From: Symsagittifera roscoffensis
Lineage: Eukaryota > Xenacoelomorpha > Acoela > Convolutidae
Direction: 5' to 3'
NCBI RefSeq assembly: GCF_963678635.1
Contig: NC_087066.1
Span: 62,114,054 to 62,178,053, forward strand
Length of the DNA: 64,000 nucleotides
The notes below the pieces were generated by a model. The model was not told where the DNA came from. It made no database searches and saw nothing but the letters and a program-made list of their open reading frames with translations. Below are positions 8,166 through 19,214 of this stretch, piece by piece. The stretch's first letter is position 1. Every line of letters starts with the position of its first letter. Position numbers and translations under genes: made by a program.

Positions 8166-10376
8166 ATGTTGTTGGGAGTCACATCTCCCATCATTGCCCC
8201 TCGCATCGGAGCAGCTCGTGATGCAGAGAAGAGAATGTTGAAGTGGAGTGAAGGGATGGAGCCGCGCTTCATCGGCTGGAATGTGGCAGCCGCGCACACG
8301 TTCGACTTCTCATTTCCTGATGCTTGGAGTAGGAAGAAGATCAAGGCACTACCTTCCAGGAGACCAGAGGTCTCGGCCGAAATGTGGAACGAAGTGTATT
8401 CTCCCACGGATGACTTATCAAGACTGAAGTGGTCAGGAGAAGTGAAGGTAGTGATGATGGAAGTGGCAAAGGAGAGCAGAGGGGGCTCATATATAACGAT
8501 AGAGGACCTAGCACCACATGGCGAGGAGTCTTTAGAATTCCTGGTGAATGATGAGTTGTTTTATCATGCAGGAGACTTGACCGTACCGGCTCGGCCGGAC
8601 TCGGGCACTGACTCACGACAAGGACCTTCAGGACCCAGGCCGAAACCTGATGCAGGTGATGATGAATTGATGGATCAGGACGATGACGATAACGATACCG
8701 AGGGAAAGACGGGAAAACCGGGTGAGACGGATCTGGGAGCGTTAGAGAGAGACTTACTAGAATACAGGTTTAGTGAAGAGGACGATGGGGAAGTCGATGG
8801 GAGTCTATTGCTAATGACGCCATCGTCTTTCATGTCCCCTACAAAGGAGGCGTCGGCCGACTTATCCCCGATAGACCCAATAAGCCAGGCGAGAGAGTGC
8901 CAAAGCAGGGATCCGCAGAGATTGCTCCATGAGTCACCAAGGAGGAGAAAAATCGAAGAATCAATGAGGGTATCCTTCCTGAGCACGTTGCCGGAAGAGG
9001 AATGGGAGAGATATCAGAGTGAGCTAGAAGGCAAGACAGGGACAACCGTGAATTTCATGGAAAGATCATGGGACGTGATAAGGCGATATGGGACGCAGTC
9101 CATAATGAAGGTGGGATTGAACCAACCCATCATGCGTGAGGTCCTGGAGAAAATAGTGAACTCCATGGAGTCGGATGTTCTGACCGAGTCAGTAACAGAA
9201 GACAGTGCCGATGATCAGCAGGTTGCAAAGAAATTACCTGTTAAACGAGCCAGGAAGGGGCTGAAGCGACTAAAAGGGAAAACAGGAAGTCGAGCCATGA
9301 ACCCGAGAGTGGTGAAGTCGAGAGCCAGCGCAGTGGTGACCTCTTTAACGAGCGCAGGTCGTTCAGGCGAGAGCGGGCAAGGAGATAGTGCAACGCTGAC
9401 AGGGGGAGAAAAAGAGAATCTGATACCCCCTATGCTCTTGGCTGGTCTAACCACGACTGCCGTAAGATCAAAGAAAACATTACGAACCCTGGCAGATACT
9501 AAATTAGAGATGGAGATCATCAGTCAATGTGGATCTGGAGGACTTGAAGATTACAGGCCCTCGCGGACCAACATAGCCAAGTTGAAGCTGGAAGGACAAC
9601 TCGACGTGGTCGAGTACAGTCGAGTCACTGTGCCGGAATCAGTCCACATGGGAGATCCAGCAGGAGGGTATGTGGAGATGTTGAAAGCGAGAAACTCCGC
9701 GAGAGGGCACCTGATGGCTTGGAGCAAGAAGCGAGCCATGCAGGAATATCTGAAAGAGCTCACGGAGAACTCAAACTTAAATCGAAAAGAATACGGCACG
9801 GTAATGTCCTCTGAAGCGAACGAAGTCAGATTGGAAAAATTACTAGAAATCTCCTGGAGGGCGGCCCTCCAGAGATACTTCGACGAGGCGATGCATGCAC
9901 CTGCTACGGTGGCAGCATACCTGGCTCATCCTTGCGTGAGAACTGATCTGCAAGTACGGTTGGCTTGGTGCTTGATGGGCATCAAGAGGGCGGAGTATGA
10001 AGCCAGTAATGATTCGAAATCACGGGAACAGGAGCTGGAGTTGATGGAAGCTCTGCGAGCGTTGATTTCAAAAGACGATTCTGCGATAGCATGGGCTAAG
10101 CGTAAGGATGCCCTTTGCTTTGTCAGGTTCGTGGTGGATCGCATCCCCACTCCTGTGTTGGGAGAATGTATAAAGACAGAGCAGAAGATCGGAGGCTGGA
10201 GAGAAGCTCTGGAGAACGAGATGAATCTGAAAGATAGTAAGGCCTATCATAAACCGACTGGTTCAAAGTATCTGGTGGGTTCAAGCTCCGCACCATATTG
10301 CAGTAGTAGATATCCTACACACATGGTGGTGATGGATGCGAGGACGCAGCAGGTTTCTCTGTGCCAAAGTGCGTGA
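8166..10376 (+). CDS. ORF2 middle portion (element 1), function unknown
   Basis: The 736 codons align with the middle of the giant ORF2 of element C, starting near the phrase LGMNSPLVVPS there (LGVTSPIIAPR here), and continue through an acidic, Ser/Pro-rich linker and a helical segment with ARRKDA/AKRKDA. The first methionine is probably not native, because the coiled-coil and both SGNH-like domains that precede this point in C are deleted here. Near residue 665 it jumps about 340 residues ahead relative to C. The frame closes at TGA 10374 because of a frameshift near 10360; the next frame continues the same protein. I recognise no domain. The protein is conserved across all three elements in the window although the copies are quite diverged, which argues for selection in active ancestors. 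Confidence 0.7.
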   Translation: MLLGVTSPIIAPRIGAARDAEKRMLKWSEGMEPRFIGWNVAAAHTFDFSFPDAWSRKKIKALPSRRPEVSAEMWNEVYSPTDDLSRLKWSGEVKVVMMEVAKESRGGSYITIEDLAPHGEESLEFLVNDELFYHAGDLTVPARPDSGTDSRQGPSGPRPKPDAGDDELMDQDDDDNDTEGKTGKPGETDLGALERDLLEYRFSEEDDGEVDGSLLLMTPSSFMSPTKEASADLSPIDPISQARECQSRDPQRLLHESPRRRKIEESMRVSFLSTLPEEEWERYQSELEGKTGTTVNFMERSWDVIRRYGTQSIMKVGLNQPIMREVLEKIVNSMESDVLTESVTEDSADDQQVAKKLPVKRARKGLKRLKGKTGSRAMNPRVVKSRASAVVTSLTSAGRSGESGQGDSATLTGGEKENLIPPMLLAGLTTTAVRSKKTLRTLADTKLEMEIISQCGSGGLEDYRPSRTNIAKLKLEGQLDVVEYSRVTVPESVHMGDPAGGYVEMLKARNSARGHLMAWSKKRAMQEYLKELTENSNLNRKEYGTVMSSEANEVRLEKLLEISWRAALQRYFDEAMHAPATVAAYLAHPCVRTDLQVRLAWCLMGIKRAEYEASNDSKSREQELELMEALRALISKDDSAIAWAKRKDALCFVRFVVDRIPTPVLGECIKTEQKIGGWREALENEMNLKDSKAYHKPTGSKYLVGSSSAPYCSSRYPTHMVVMDARTQQVSLCQSA

Positions 10377-11413
10377 GGTTGGCCAGGATGTCGGAGAGGT
10401 CACATGATTTGTTGGCAAAGATCTTTCGGGCAGTCCCGAAGAGATCTGAAGGCGAGTTGCAAGACGTAGTGGGCGAAGAGTTTCTGAGATTAAACGAAGG
10501 CAATGTGAGTGAGTTCCAGAAACAGAAAGCGAGTGGAGCGTTACCCACTGAATTCCCCACCATAGAAGAGAAAGACGACTTACACAGAATTCTGATGGAG
10601 GTGGAACCGTTGCTGGGAGCCTCAGGGTATCGGACCCGAAGGAACATCGTGAGAACCCATGGGGAGTATCCTTGCCACTGCTTGGCGCAGACGTTGTGGT
10701 ACCCCAAACGCGGGAATCTGATGCTAGTATGGGACGTGGAGGAGTTATACTCTACGGGGTTGCCTGATCAGAATCAACAGGTGTCAATCGTGGTGGTTAG
10801 TGCCATGCTGGCAGTGAGATGGCTGGAGGCTAACGCGGACACAAATGAGCAGGAGACGGCCGTGCCGACTCCTGAGCAGCTGAGCAACGTGAAGATGAGT
10901 CGTGAAATGGATCTTCTCAGAACCACCTGCAAGGTTCTGAGGATACCTAAAGCCATTGAAAGAATATGGTCAAGGCAAAGATTGATGCCTTGGTTCCGTG
11001 CAGTGATGACATCATGGATGTATGAACGCGCGAAGCGTCACATGTCGAGGAACACGGAAGCCTATCAATCTTTCCCGCTAGATATAGGACCAGGAGCCCA
11101 TAAGAGAGCATTCTTGACGCACAGAAACGCAGTCACCACAGCGGTGAAACGGGTAGCTGGAGCGCCTTGTGTTACTGAAGATGAGAAGAAAGAGGTCTTA
11201 AGAGCTGACCTAGAACGAAACGTGAGCCTATGTCTTCACAACAGCTTTTGCAGGAACCGGGAGCAGAAGGTGAATGTGGACTTGCTACCTTGCTGCAAAC
11301 CGAGGCTGTTGGAGCAGGAGAGTTGGGGCACGGCCCGCAACTCTATGGACATGTTGGAGAAAGTTCTGGAAGACAGTGACGCTGAACATCAGGATGGAGA
11401 AGCGATGGAATGA
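10361..11413 (+). CDS. ORF2 C-terminal portion (element 1), function unknown
   Basis: The 350 codons continue the previous frame after a frameshift. They correspond to the last roughly 380 residues of ORF2 in element C, beginning at the conserved phrase PKCVRLARM. A striking conserved Cys/His block, EYPCHCLAQTLWYP, is followed by MLVWDVEE, and LHNSFC.NRE lies near the end. The Cys/His/Cys spacing suggests metal binding or a catalytic centre, but no family is recognised. The frame ends 771 bp before the polypurine tract. The ATG at 10361 is internal to the protein and not a real start. Confidence 0.7.
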   Translation: MPKCVRLARMSERSHDLLAKIFRAVPKRSEGELQDVVGEEFLRLNEGNVSEFQKQKASGALPTEFPTIEEKDDLHRILMEVEPLLGASGYRTRRNIVRTHGEYPCHCLAQTLWYPKRGNLMLVWDVEELYSTGLPDQNQQVSIVVVSAMLAVRWLEANADTNEQETAVPTPEQLSNVKMSREMDLLRTTCKVLRIPKAIERIWSRQRLMPWFRAVMTSWMYERAKRHMSRNTEAYQSFPLDIGPGAHKRAFLTHRNAVTTAVKRVAGAPCVTEDEKKEVLRADLERNVSLCLHNSFCRNREQKVNVDLLPCCKPRLLEQESWGTARNSMDMLEKVLEDSDAEHQDGEAME

Positions 11414-12184
11414 AGATAATGAAGATGAGGAACGAAGAGAACAAGTGAAGACGTGAGCAAGAAAGGAAGAGATGGAGAAAAAACTTGATTGTCTTTGTGT
11501 GTTAAAACTAGAACCAATCAACCAAGTTTTGATTATTGAACTTGTGAAACTTTCTGTTTTGATTTAGTTTGGTCAAACCAGACTTTGAAGATGTTGCAAT
11601 TGTTAAAATTGTTGAAATTCTTGATTTTAGTTATGGCTATTTATGTATGTATATGAGGAACCTAGGTGAGTATATTTACCTATTTATTCACGACTGAAGT
11701 TTTTAACCTGTGTAAGACACAAATTCAATGTGTGGCGACATGGTAAGTTTGAGTAAACTCGCTCGGGAAGGGTGGGTAACTCAATAACTTTCCTAGCCAC
11801 AGAGTTTTTTAGTTCTAATATTGAAAGGACCGCATAAATGACTGATTATACTTGGTGAGTAATGTTAAGTTAATTTTAATGGGTGCGTGGCCGTGCCACG
11901 TCCCACTTATTAATCACAAAGAGCGAAAAGAAGTTTTATGGCAAGACGACGTAAGTAGTCAGAAAAGAAATTTTATCTAGGACACTCCTCATGGTGCAAA
12001 TTTTTTGAAAATGTTGAAAGGCAGTGAGATGTAGTACGATGCCATTTGTGAACACGTAGTGAGTTGAAGTGGGGTAGATAAATTTCATTTTCTTATGCGA
12101 TTTGTAAGATTGATTACAGAAAACCGGATAACTACTTGACGATAACCCGGTGTTATGCGATCAATAGAGACATTGATGGGGACT
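11414..12184 (+). other. 3' noncoding region of element 1
   Basis: This A/T-rich stretch lies between the ORF2 stop and the polypurine tract. No open frame of note and no clear secondary structure were seen. Confidence 0.5.
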
Positions 12185-12196
12185 GTCCGGGGAGTA
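12185..12196 (+). promoter_or_regulatory. 3' polypurine tract (element 1)
   Basis: GTCCGGGGAGTA lies directly before the LTR start TGTGCC. The same 12 bases lie next to the 3' LTRs of elements A and C, which fixes the LTR boundary in all three. In Ty3-type elements this tract primes plus-strand synthesis. Confidence 0.75.
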
Positions 12197-13082
12197 TGTG
12201 CCATTCTGCCAGATGGCACAGTGCAACCTTCCGACGAAGCACGAATCAGAAAGAAAAGGCCTTAACAGCAAAAAAGTGCTTGAAAGGAGGGTCAGAATAT
12301 TCTGGAATATTTATTTTTAAAATTTCGATTTTCAAGTTGACATTTCTCAGAAATACGAAAAACGGCCATTTTGAGCCAAAAAGTGACGAAAATCAGAACA
12401 ACGACAGATATTGTGAAAAACAGTCGTACGAGAGACGGAAATTACGAAGCCTCTTATCGTGGCAACAACGCACGATAAGACACTTGTCAACAGATATTGG
12501 TGGAGAAGGAAGCTTCAGTGGGGGAAGAAATATACCACGAAACCCTCCCGGGACGCAAATTAGAAGAGATAAGAGCGTTATCGCCGGAATATCACGGGAG
12601 CAGAGGCTTGGTCCCCCAGAGACTGTTTATGTGAAGTGACTGTATAGAACTAACTTTGTAGCTACCTGAATGTCATAGATCTCTTAATTAACACCGTTAT
12701 TGTTTGATATTTCAGAATATGAGTACCTAGAAAGAGGAAAGGGTAAATCCATCTCCAATGGATTTAAAATAGAACTGTCACACAAAAACATATTAAAATA
12801 GGTGGTTCGAGCCGTGTTTTTAATGACAATCACGTAGTCTGAGGATCCGAGACTCAGCTATGTGGTTGTGTTCGCATGTAAACGAAAGCTGATCAAAAGT
12901 CGTTTGACTGATGGCCTAAAAATGGTAACTTTTTACTTTGCCCTAGACAGACCAGAAAATCAACTGGCAAGGTCGAGACGGTGAAAAGCGAGTAGGATTA
13001 AGGTAACTGACGCCTGCCAGTCGTTAATAGGTACTTTTCCTACGCTCCGTCGCTGTGTAGTATTTGGGCGAATGTTACTACA
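12197..13082 (+). repeat. 3' LTR of element 1
   Basis: It begins TGTGCCATTCTGCC and ends in GCGAATGTTACTACA; the last few bases of the right edge are uncertain by about 5. It is homologous along its length to the solo LTR split between 29894-30201 and 50168-50785. Shared blocks include AAAAACGGCCATTTTG near 12358, an AGGAAAGGG.ATCCATC block near 12735, and the terminal GGGCGAATGTTAC. No partner LTR lies upstream in the window. The 3' end of the element lies within or at the end of this LTR. Confidence 0.8.
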
Positions 13083-13228
13083 AATCGCAGCATGTGTCGC
13101 ATAGAGTAGCAACAAAGCTAATTTGGGTCGCACAAAGTCGCAACATGGGTCACGAAAGTTCGCAACATGGGTCACGAAAATTCGCAACATGGGTTGTGCA
13201 AAGTCGCAACGTGGGTCGCGCAAGGGTA
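13083..13228. repeat. 22-bp minisatellite
   Basis: About six imperfect copies of a 22-bp unit of the form TGGGTCGCACAAAGTCGCAACA lie directly after the LTR. Copies starting near 13124, 13146, 13168 and 13190 are the clearest. It lies between the LTR and an RNase H fragment of the same retroelement superfamily. Confidence 0.75.
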
Positions 13229-13242
13229 AGAAATTCATTTAG

Positions 13243-13495
13243 AATAAACAAGCTGAAAGAGCATTCGAGAGGATCAAGAAAGAGCTAGTTGAAGAACCGC
13301 TGCTGGGCATAACCACCAAAATGAGCATGCACAAGCTTAGCACTGTCGCTTTGATGAAAGCCATCTCCGGGATTTTCCATCTTGAGCAAGAGTGGAGTGG
13401 GAAGAACAGGGCAGTGCCATTTTCAAATTAGGAAACGTGGCATCTTATGGTTGAAGACCTACTTCATAGACCAAAGTTACAAGAATGCGCAAACT
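13243..13495 (+). pseudogene. RNase H fragment of a Ty3-type element
   Basis: From 13243 the translation reads with AERAFERIKKELVEEPLLG, then AISGIFHLEQEWSGK, matching the RT-RNase H junction of element A (SFQRIKKELCEAPVLG and AISGILHQEQGWNGK). After a stop near 13428 and missing sequence, the phrase LWLKTYFIDQSY (A: LSWLKTYSMDQSY) appears near 13450. The first catalytic aspartate (TDAS in A) is replaced (TVALMK), and most of the domain is deleted. This is a decayed fragment and not the RT missing from element 1, since it lies beyond the LTR. Confidence 0.65.
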
Positions 13496-14830
13496 GCAGA
13501 CAGTTTCAACAGGAGACAAGAGGAACAAGCGGCAATCTTGCATCATGTGTTTGGTTCAGTCAATTTATGTCGCCTTCACAAATGTGACAAGAAATCTTTA
13601 ATAAGCATCTGTGATCGATTTCAATAACTGGTTGGCAGTAAAGGCAGAAGTACATGAGCGTATGCGAGCTAACGCTCCAAAATATCTTTATCCGGAAAAT
13701 CAAGGAAACGCTAGCCCTTCTATAACAGTAACAAATTTTGTCCTCTATAACAAAAAAATGTCCGACAAAAAATCCCGTCAAGTCCATGTCATTTGGTCAG
13801 GCAGCGTCTTCAAAGAGAAAACTCCTAATCGAACAGTAAGATTTACTGCCAAAAAAGTTGTGTTTTTTTGCCTGTAACCGGGCCCTTCTTTTCGAAGTTG
13901 TCTAAAATCTAAAAAAAAGCAGTAAGTCTAATTACAACAGCAGTTATCATAACGTCCTCTTTTTTGGAGCCGAAAAAATTTATCCTGCAAAAGATTCACA
14001 AAAGTCGCCAGCAGGAGGAAAAATCTCTGCTCATTCTGTCAGTCTTGAGGTAGAAACAAATATAAGTACTTGTGCCACGGCTGTTCTTCATGTTAAAAGT
14101 CGTTTTCAAAATATTAAGCTGAGATTGTCCAATAACACAACCAGCTCTTATACGTTTGTTCATTGTGATTCAGCTTGCATCACTCACAGACTTCTGCTCA
14201 TTTTCCGGGGAAAAATTAAATCTCGGCTTCAGCGGAATACGCTCACAACAAGCTGTAATAACGAAAAAAGTGGATATAGTATTTTCAGGTTTTGATCAAA
14301 CACATCTCTTCCATTTTCACACACGGGGTTTTGTTAAGAATAATTTCAACATAGGATCAAGACTTAAAAAGATTTATCCTCAACTAGATCCAGTGGCTTC
14401 CCTGACGTCCCAATGTTCTGACGTGGAAAACACTTCAGGCCAAGACTAGTTCCACATCATCCCACCATGAGAAACTCTCGCTGATAAAAGCCGCAATTTT
14501 CTGTTTGTTATACGTTTACCCATCGGTTGCGATCTCAGCGGCCCTCTTCCGTCATCCTCACGTTTGCCATCTCGATGTTGTAGATATAGTGTTGATGACA
14601 ACTCTCTTCTAGAACACTTCTAAAATTGGCATGAACTTGGGTCTTACGGTAGTTTTAAATCCGCTTATTTGTATTTTGCATCAGAGAAACAATCTCTAAG
14701 CAGACTTGAATTGACTGTTTTGCATGAAATTATTTGGTACCCCGTAGTAGCTGTGTCACTTACTTATAAACCTCAAGGCACTAATGCTTTATTTCCAGAG
14801 GCATTTTAACATTTTTGATGATTCATTCAG
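13496..14830 (+). pseudogene. Degenerate BEL/Pao-like Gag-protease relic
   Basis: Several plus-strand frames resemble the start of BEL/Pao polyproteins. The phrase LHKCDKKSL at about 13570 is followed after a frameshift by FNNWLAVKAEVHERM at 13619. Near 14150 CDSACITHRL in one frame and VDIVFSGFDQTHLFHF in another recall a retropepsin-like segment. Stops and frame changes are frequent, and no RT core was found. The assignment rests on general family resemblance and is tentative. What lies between 14450 and 14830 is mostly unreadable. Confidence 0.4.
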
Positions 14831-15350
14831 TAAAGGTACAAGGGGTTTCCAATCTACGAACACTTGACGCTCAAGATCTTTTCTATCATTTTTGAGGTAG
14901 TGAGTGTCATACTAAAGCTAAAAAGTCCATTGATGTAGTTCCCAGATTATTTTGTTCGCTGCGCTTAAACTTAGTGATGATTCTAAGAAGGAAGCTACGT
15001 AGTAAATCAGTTTAGAACGATTACCAGGTAAAAGGACAAAATTGAAAAAAATTCAATCAAAACATCGATTAACAATGTTGCTTGGCTCAGATTTGACTCA
15101 TTAATTTAAAATTGAAATAAATTGTTAAATCATCCAGTCGCTACCTATACTGCTGTCGTTTTTTCCATTTTTCCTGTAAACAGTTTTGCGATCAAACAAA
15201 TTGAGTGACATAGTTTATTTAAAAGGTCTTTGAACTCAGGTGTAGTTGGTGACAAATACTTTGAATTAATTCAGTTGTATTATTTATCTTAAGAATTAGA
15301 AGTCCGAAACGTTTCAAAAAGAGACATATTTGAAGACAAAAATCATTTAG
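14831..15350. other. A/T-rich spacer
   Basis: No open frame, structural RNA or repeat with a visible partner was recognised between the BEL/Pao-like relic and the tandem duplication. Confidence 0.4.
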
Positions 15351-17530
15351 TGAACATTTGTAGCAGGGGGAGACTTAGAGGTTGAAGTGGGTCGGACGCC
15401 ACCTCTCCTCAGGGATTCAGCCCCCTGCCGATCCCTTTGTACTATTTTGACTACTGACCCTAAAGTTTCTCTGAAGGCGCCTTTAGCGCCAACAGATACT
15501 AACTTTGTGGGGGAGCGAGCCACGAAAAACGCAATTTTTAAGTTCGAAAGTGGCTGAACCTCCTTTTTGACGGTGGCAAAGCAAATTTGGTCAAAATAGG
15601 GTCTTTCTAGTAAATTGGGGAGCTCAATAATTTAATTTGATCGACCGAGAAAAAAAAATCGACATCTTTTTGACATTTTTTTGAAACTCTGCCCTCTTTT
15701 GAAAGTGTGCCCCTAAAATCAAACCCTTTATTCTCTAAATCACAAGTTAACTGATTTACTCGTATTAGGACTATTGTTTCTTGTTTTGAAAACTGACGAG
15801 TTTTTTTTTTAATTTATGCTCAGTGTTTTAAAAGATCGGTGATGCTAATACGTCTTTTTTAATTATAAAAGAAAACGCAAAAGATTAAATTTTAATAGCT
15901 TTACTGGCTGCTCAAGATTTTTCTTAGCTTTGATTAAAAAGCGATTAAATCGGCAACTGAACCTGGACTATTGTGCAACAGAACCAGATAAAAGACTGTA
16001 CAAAATCAAGGAGAAAAAATTGAAGGCTGCAGTTTCAGTCAAAAAGGAATAAAGAATAAGGGATACTTGATTTGAAAACTCAATTAAAATCTAGTTGAAA
16101 ATTCCCTGATGATGAAGGGAGAAAAAAGAGCAGGTGAAGCTTGATTTCTTTGATAGATATATCAGCTGCCATTTTATGCCAACGAGCAAAGGGACTGTTC
16201 CAATATCTTCAATGTTTCATTTTGCATTGACATCAGCAAGTAACAAAAATTCTTGAAATTTAGCTTCTCCTTAAAAAAAGTCTAGCCTTCCTTTTTGTTT
16301 TTATTAGAGAAACCGCTTTTTAGTAGAATATAAAGGTGAGTTTTATCTTTAAACTCGATTTAAAATTAAAAATTGAGAAACAAAGACACAACCTCGATAA
16401 ATCGGAGACTGACATTCATCTCACCACAACATCATTTTGTGAACATTTGTAGCAGGGGAGACTTAGAGGATGGAGTGGGTCGGACGCCCCCTCTCCTCAG
16501 GGATTCAGACCCCTGCCGATCCATTTGTACTATTTTGAGATATCCATTTTTGACTACTGACCCTAAAGTGTTTCTGAAGGCGCCTTAGGCGCCAACAGAT
16601 ACTAACTTTGAGGGGGAGCGCGCCCCGAAAAAACGCAATTTTTAAGTTCGAAGGTGGCTTAAGCTGCCTTTTTGACTGAGGCGTAGCAAATTTGGTCAAA
16701 ATAGGGTCTTTCTAGTAATTTGGGGAGCTCAGAAAATCAATTTGGTCAACCCAGAAAAAAATTCGACATCTTTTTGAAATTTTTTTGAAACTCTGCTCTC
16801 TTTTGAAAGTGTGCCCTATAAATCAAACCCTTTATTCTCTAAATGACAAGTTAACTGATTTACTCGTTTTAAAACTATAGTTTCTTATTTTGAAAACTGA
16901 CGAGTTGTTTTTTAAAACTTCATGCTCAGTATTTTAAAAGAGCGGTGATGCTAATTCGTCTTTTTTAATTAAAAAAGAAAACGCAAAAGATTAAATTTTA
17001 AAAGCTTTACTGGGTGCCCAAGATTTCTCTTTGCTTTGATTAAAAAGTGATTGAGTCAGCAACTGAACCTGGACTATTGTGCAACAGAACCAGATAAAAG
17101 ACTGTACAAATTCAAAGAGAAAAAATTGAAGGCTGCAGTTTCAGTCAAAAAGGAATAAAGAATAAGGGATATTTGATTTGAAAACTCAATTAAAATCTAG
17201 TTGAAAATTCCCTGATGATGAAGGGAGAAAAAATAGCAGGTGAAGCTTGATTTCTTTGATAGATATATCAGCTGCCATTTTATGCCAACGAGCAAAGGGA
17301 CTGTTCTAATATCTTCAATGTTTCATTTTGCACTGACAGCAGCAAGTAACAAAAATTCTTGAAATTTAGCTTCTCTTTAAAAAAGTCTAACCTTCCTTTT
17401 TGTTTTAATTAGAGAAACCGCTTTTTAGTAAAATATAAATGTGAGTTTTATCTTTATACTCGATTTAAAATTAAAAATTGAAAAACAACGACACAACCTC
17501 GACAAATCGGAGACTGACATTCACCTCACC
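15351..17530. repeat. Tandem duplication, two copies of about 1,089 bp
   Basis: The sequence starting TGAACATTTGTAGCAGGG at 15351 recurs at 16440, and homology continues to about 17530, so the copies abut. They differ by scattered substitutions and small indels, by eye under 10 percent. Each copy carries a G/C-rich patch AAGGCGCC followed by GCGCCAACAGATACTAAC, then a purine-rich GGGGGAGCGCG-like run, embedded in A/T-rich DNA. No coding potential is visible. It could be an unclassified non-autonomous element or a large-unit satellite. Confidence 0.85.
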
Positions 17531-18224
17531 TCAACAACTCACCACTGCCCGGTAAAGTGAGGAAGCCTATCAAACTCACCAGTAGAAGAAAAATTGACTC
17601 AACTCCAAAGATCTGAAAATTTCACTCGAGTTATCCAGCTCCATCGTAGGAAGAAGAATACATTTAAATGTAACGTAAGGTTGGTTGGAAACCCCCCTTA
17701 ACGTAAGATTGGTTGGAACACTAATTAATTTTCTCTAAGATGTTCGGTTCATTTATTTGAAAAAAAACCTATGGGTTCTAGTAATCATTCTTATAATTTT
17801 CTGCTTTTTTTCTACAGCTTGTTTCTAAATAATTTTTGTCATAAAATTTGACGATTAAGGTAAGACTGATAAAATTAGGCTAATTAACCAATCAAAATTA
17901 AACCAGTACTGTCCACTCAGTAAAAACTAATGACCAAAAATAATTATCGGACTGGATTGAGTGATTTCTTACATTCAGTTATATTGCAAACGACGTTATA
18001 AAAAATCTAAAAAATATTTTCGATTTCGAGCAAAACCGGTATGAAATTTTATAGGCTTACAAGAGTTTAATTATGCCCAATTTAATCAGAAATTTTAGTT
18101 TACTCGAGCAAAGTTAGTTTTGAGAGTTTTTTTAGCACCCTTCGGGAATCAAGAACTTCAAAATTTCAAAAAATTTTCTTCAAAATTTTTGGAAAAAGTA
18201 TGAAAACTTTTTACGATTTTTTTT
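17531..18224. other. A/T-rich spacer
   Basis: No gene or structured repeat was identified. A short direct repeat, GTAAGGTTGGTTGGAA and GTAAGATTGGTTGGAA, occurs near 17670 and 17703. Confidence 0.4.
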
Positions 18225-18545
18225 TGTTTTTCAAGTCTTTTTTCTACAAAAATTGTTTTATAATTGGCTTTTCTATTCCTGCTGAATAAACCCAAGTTTA
18301 ATTTTTTTGTTCAGCTTCTTTTGAAATTTATCTCTTGATTGTTTTCGTGTTTCTATTCTTTTTTGTACAAAAACTGTTTTACAATTGGGCTTTTTTACTA
18401 GGGCTGTCGAATATACCTAAGCTCTATTTTTTCGTTCAATTTTTTTGAACTTTTTAATGACATTTTTGTGTTTCTATTCATTTTTATACAAAAACCATTT
18501 TACAATTGCATGTTTTACTATATACCTATTTTTTTTGTTCAGGTT
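18225..18545. repeat. Three tandem copies of a ~122-bp A/T-rich unit
   Basis: The phrase TACAAAAAyTGTTTTAyAATTG recurs near 18243, 18365 and 18487, each followed by a T-rich run and a TTTTTTGTTCAG/TTCAA phrase. The copies are diverged, and no coding function is seen. Confidence 0.65.
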
Positions 18546-19014
18546 TTTTTATCACGCCACAAAGGAAAAAAAATAATTTGATAAAATTATGTTTTTTTTT
18601 TAAACTATGGTCGGAATATTCTGTGCTACCTACACAGTAACCGGCTATCTTTTTTATCTCATATTTTCTATTCTAGTATTCAATCTACACACAACTTCAC
18701 GCAAGTTCATGCACTTTCGTTAATTAGAAGGTATTGAACTGATAAATCAAGTAAATTTCATACATTGGATTTTGCTCAGCTTCGCAACTATGCTCAGCTT
18801 TATGTGGAGTTTATTGCTCCGACTTTCGTAACAGAAGTAACGGAATGTTTTTGCTCGGGATAGTTTTTTTCTTCTGACAAACAAACTTCGAATTCTCAAC
18901 TAACTATTTTTGACGAAGTGTTTTTATATCATTCAAAAGGTATTGTTGTCCTGAGATTAAATTTGAAAAGATATTTCAATTGTTATGGGGGTTATGATGA
19001 GTTATCCGTCCCAG
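18546..19014. other. A/T-rich spacer up to the assembly gap
   Basis: Noncoding. It includes an orphan copy of a hairpin-bearing motif (18612-18645) that also lies at 25612-25655. Open frames running into the gap are artefacts of N translation. Confidence 0.4.
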
Positions 19015-19214
19015 NNNNNNNNNNNNNNNNNNNNNNNNNNNNNNNNNNNNNNNNNNNNNNNNNNNNNNNNNNNNNNNNNNNNNNNNNNNNNNNNNNNNNN
19101 NNNNNNNNNNNNNNNNNNNNNNNNNNNNNNNNNNNNNNNNNNNNNNNNNNNNNNNNNNNNNNNNNNNNNNNNNNNNNNNNNNNNNNNNNNNNNNNNNNNN
19201 NNNNNNNNNNNNNN
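19015..19214. other. Assembly gap (200 N)
   Basis: Exactly 200 consecutive Ns, the usual placeholder for a scaffold gap of unknown size. Linkage across it should not be taken as base-level contiguity. Confidence 0.99.

Larger units (their letters stand above)
2874..13082 (+). mobile_element. Element 1: 5'-truncated, internally deleted giant Ty3-type LTR retrotransposon
   Basis: This plus-strand copy of the giant family runs from partial Gag through protease, integrase and macro-like domain to part of ORF2, then a polypurine tract and one LTR at the 3' end. There is no 5' LTR; the left edge lies directly against satellite. Compared with elements A and C it has three large internal deletions: about 2.1 kb removing the RT core, RNase H and linker (junction near 5257), about 5 kb removing the end of the intergenic gap and the coiled-coil/SGNH half of ORF2 (near 8165), and about 1 kb within ORF2 (near 10160). 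It belongs to a subfamily clearly diverged from A and C, and its LTR is closer in sequence to the solo LTR at 29894. Confidence 0.85.

Noticed and set aside
13083-13228. CRISPR-like array
   Set aside because: The 22-bp units are contiguous with no spacers, so this is a minisatellite.
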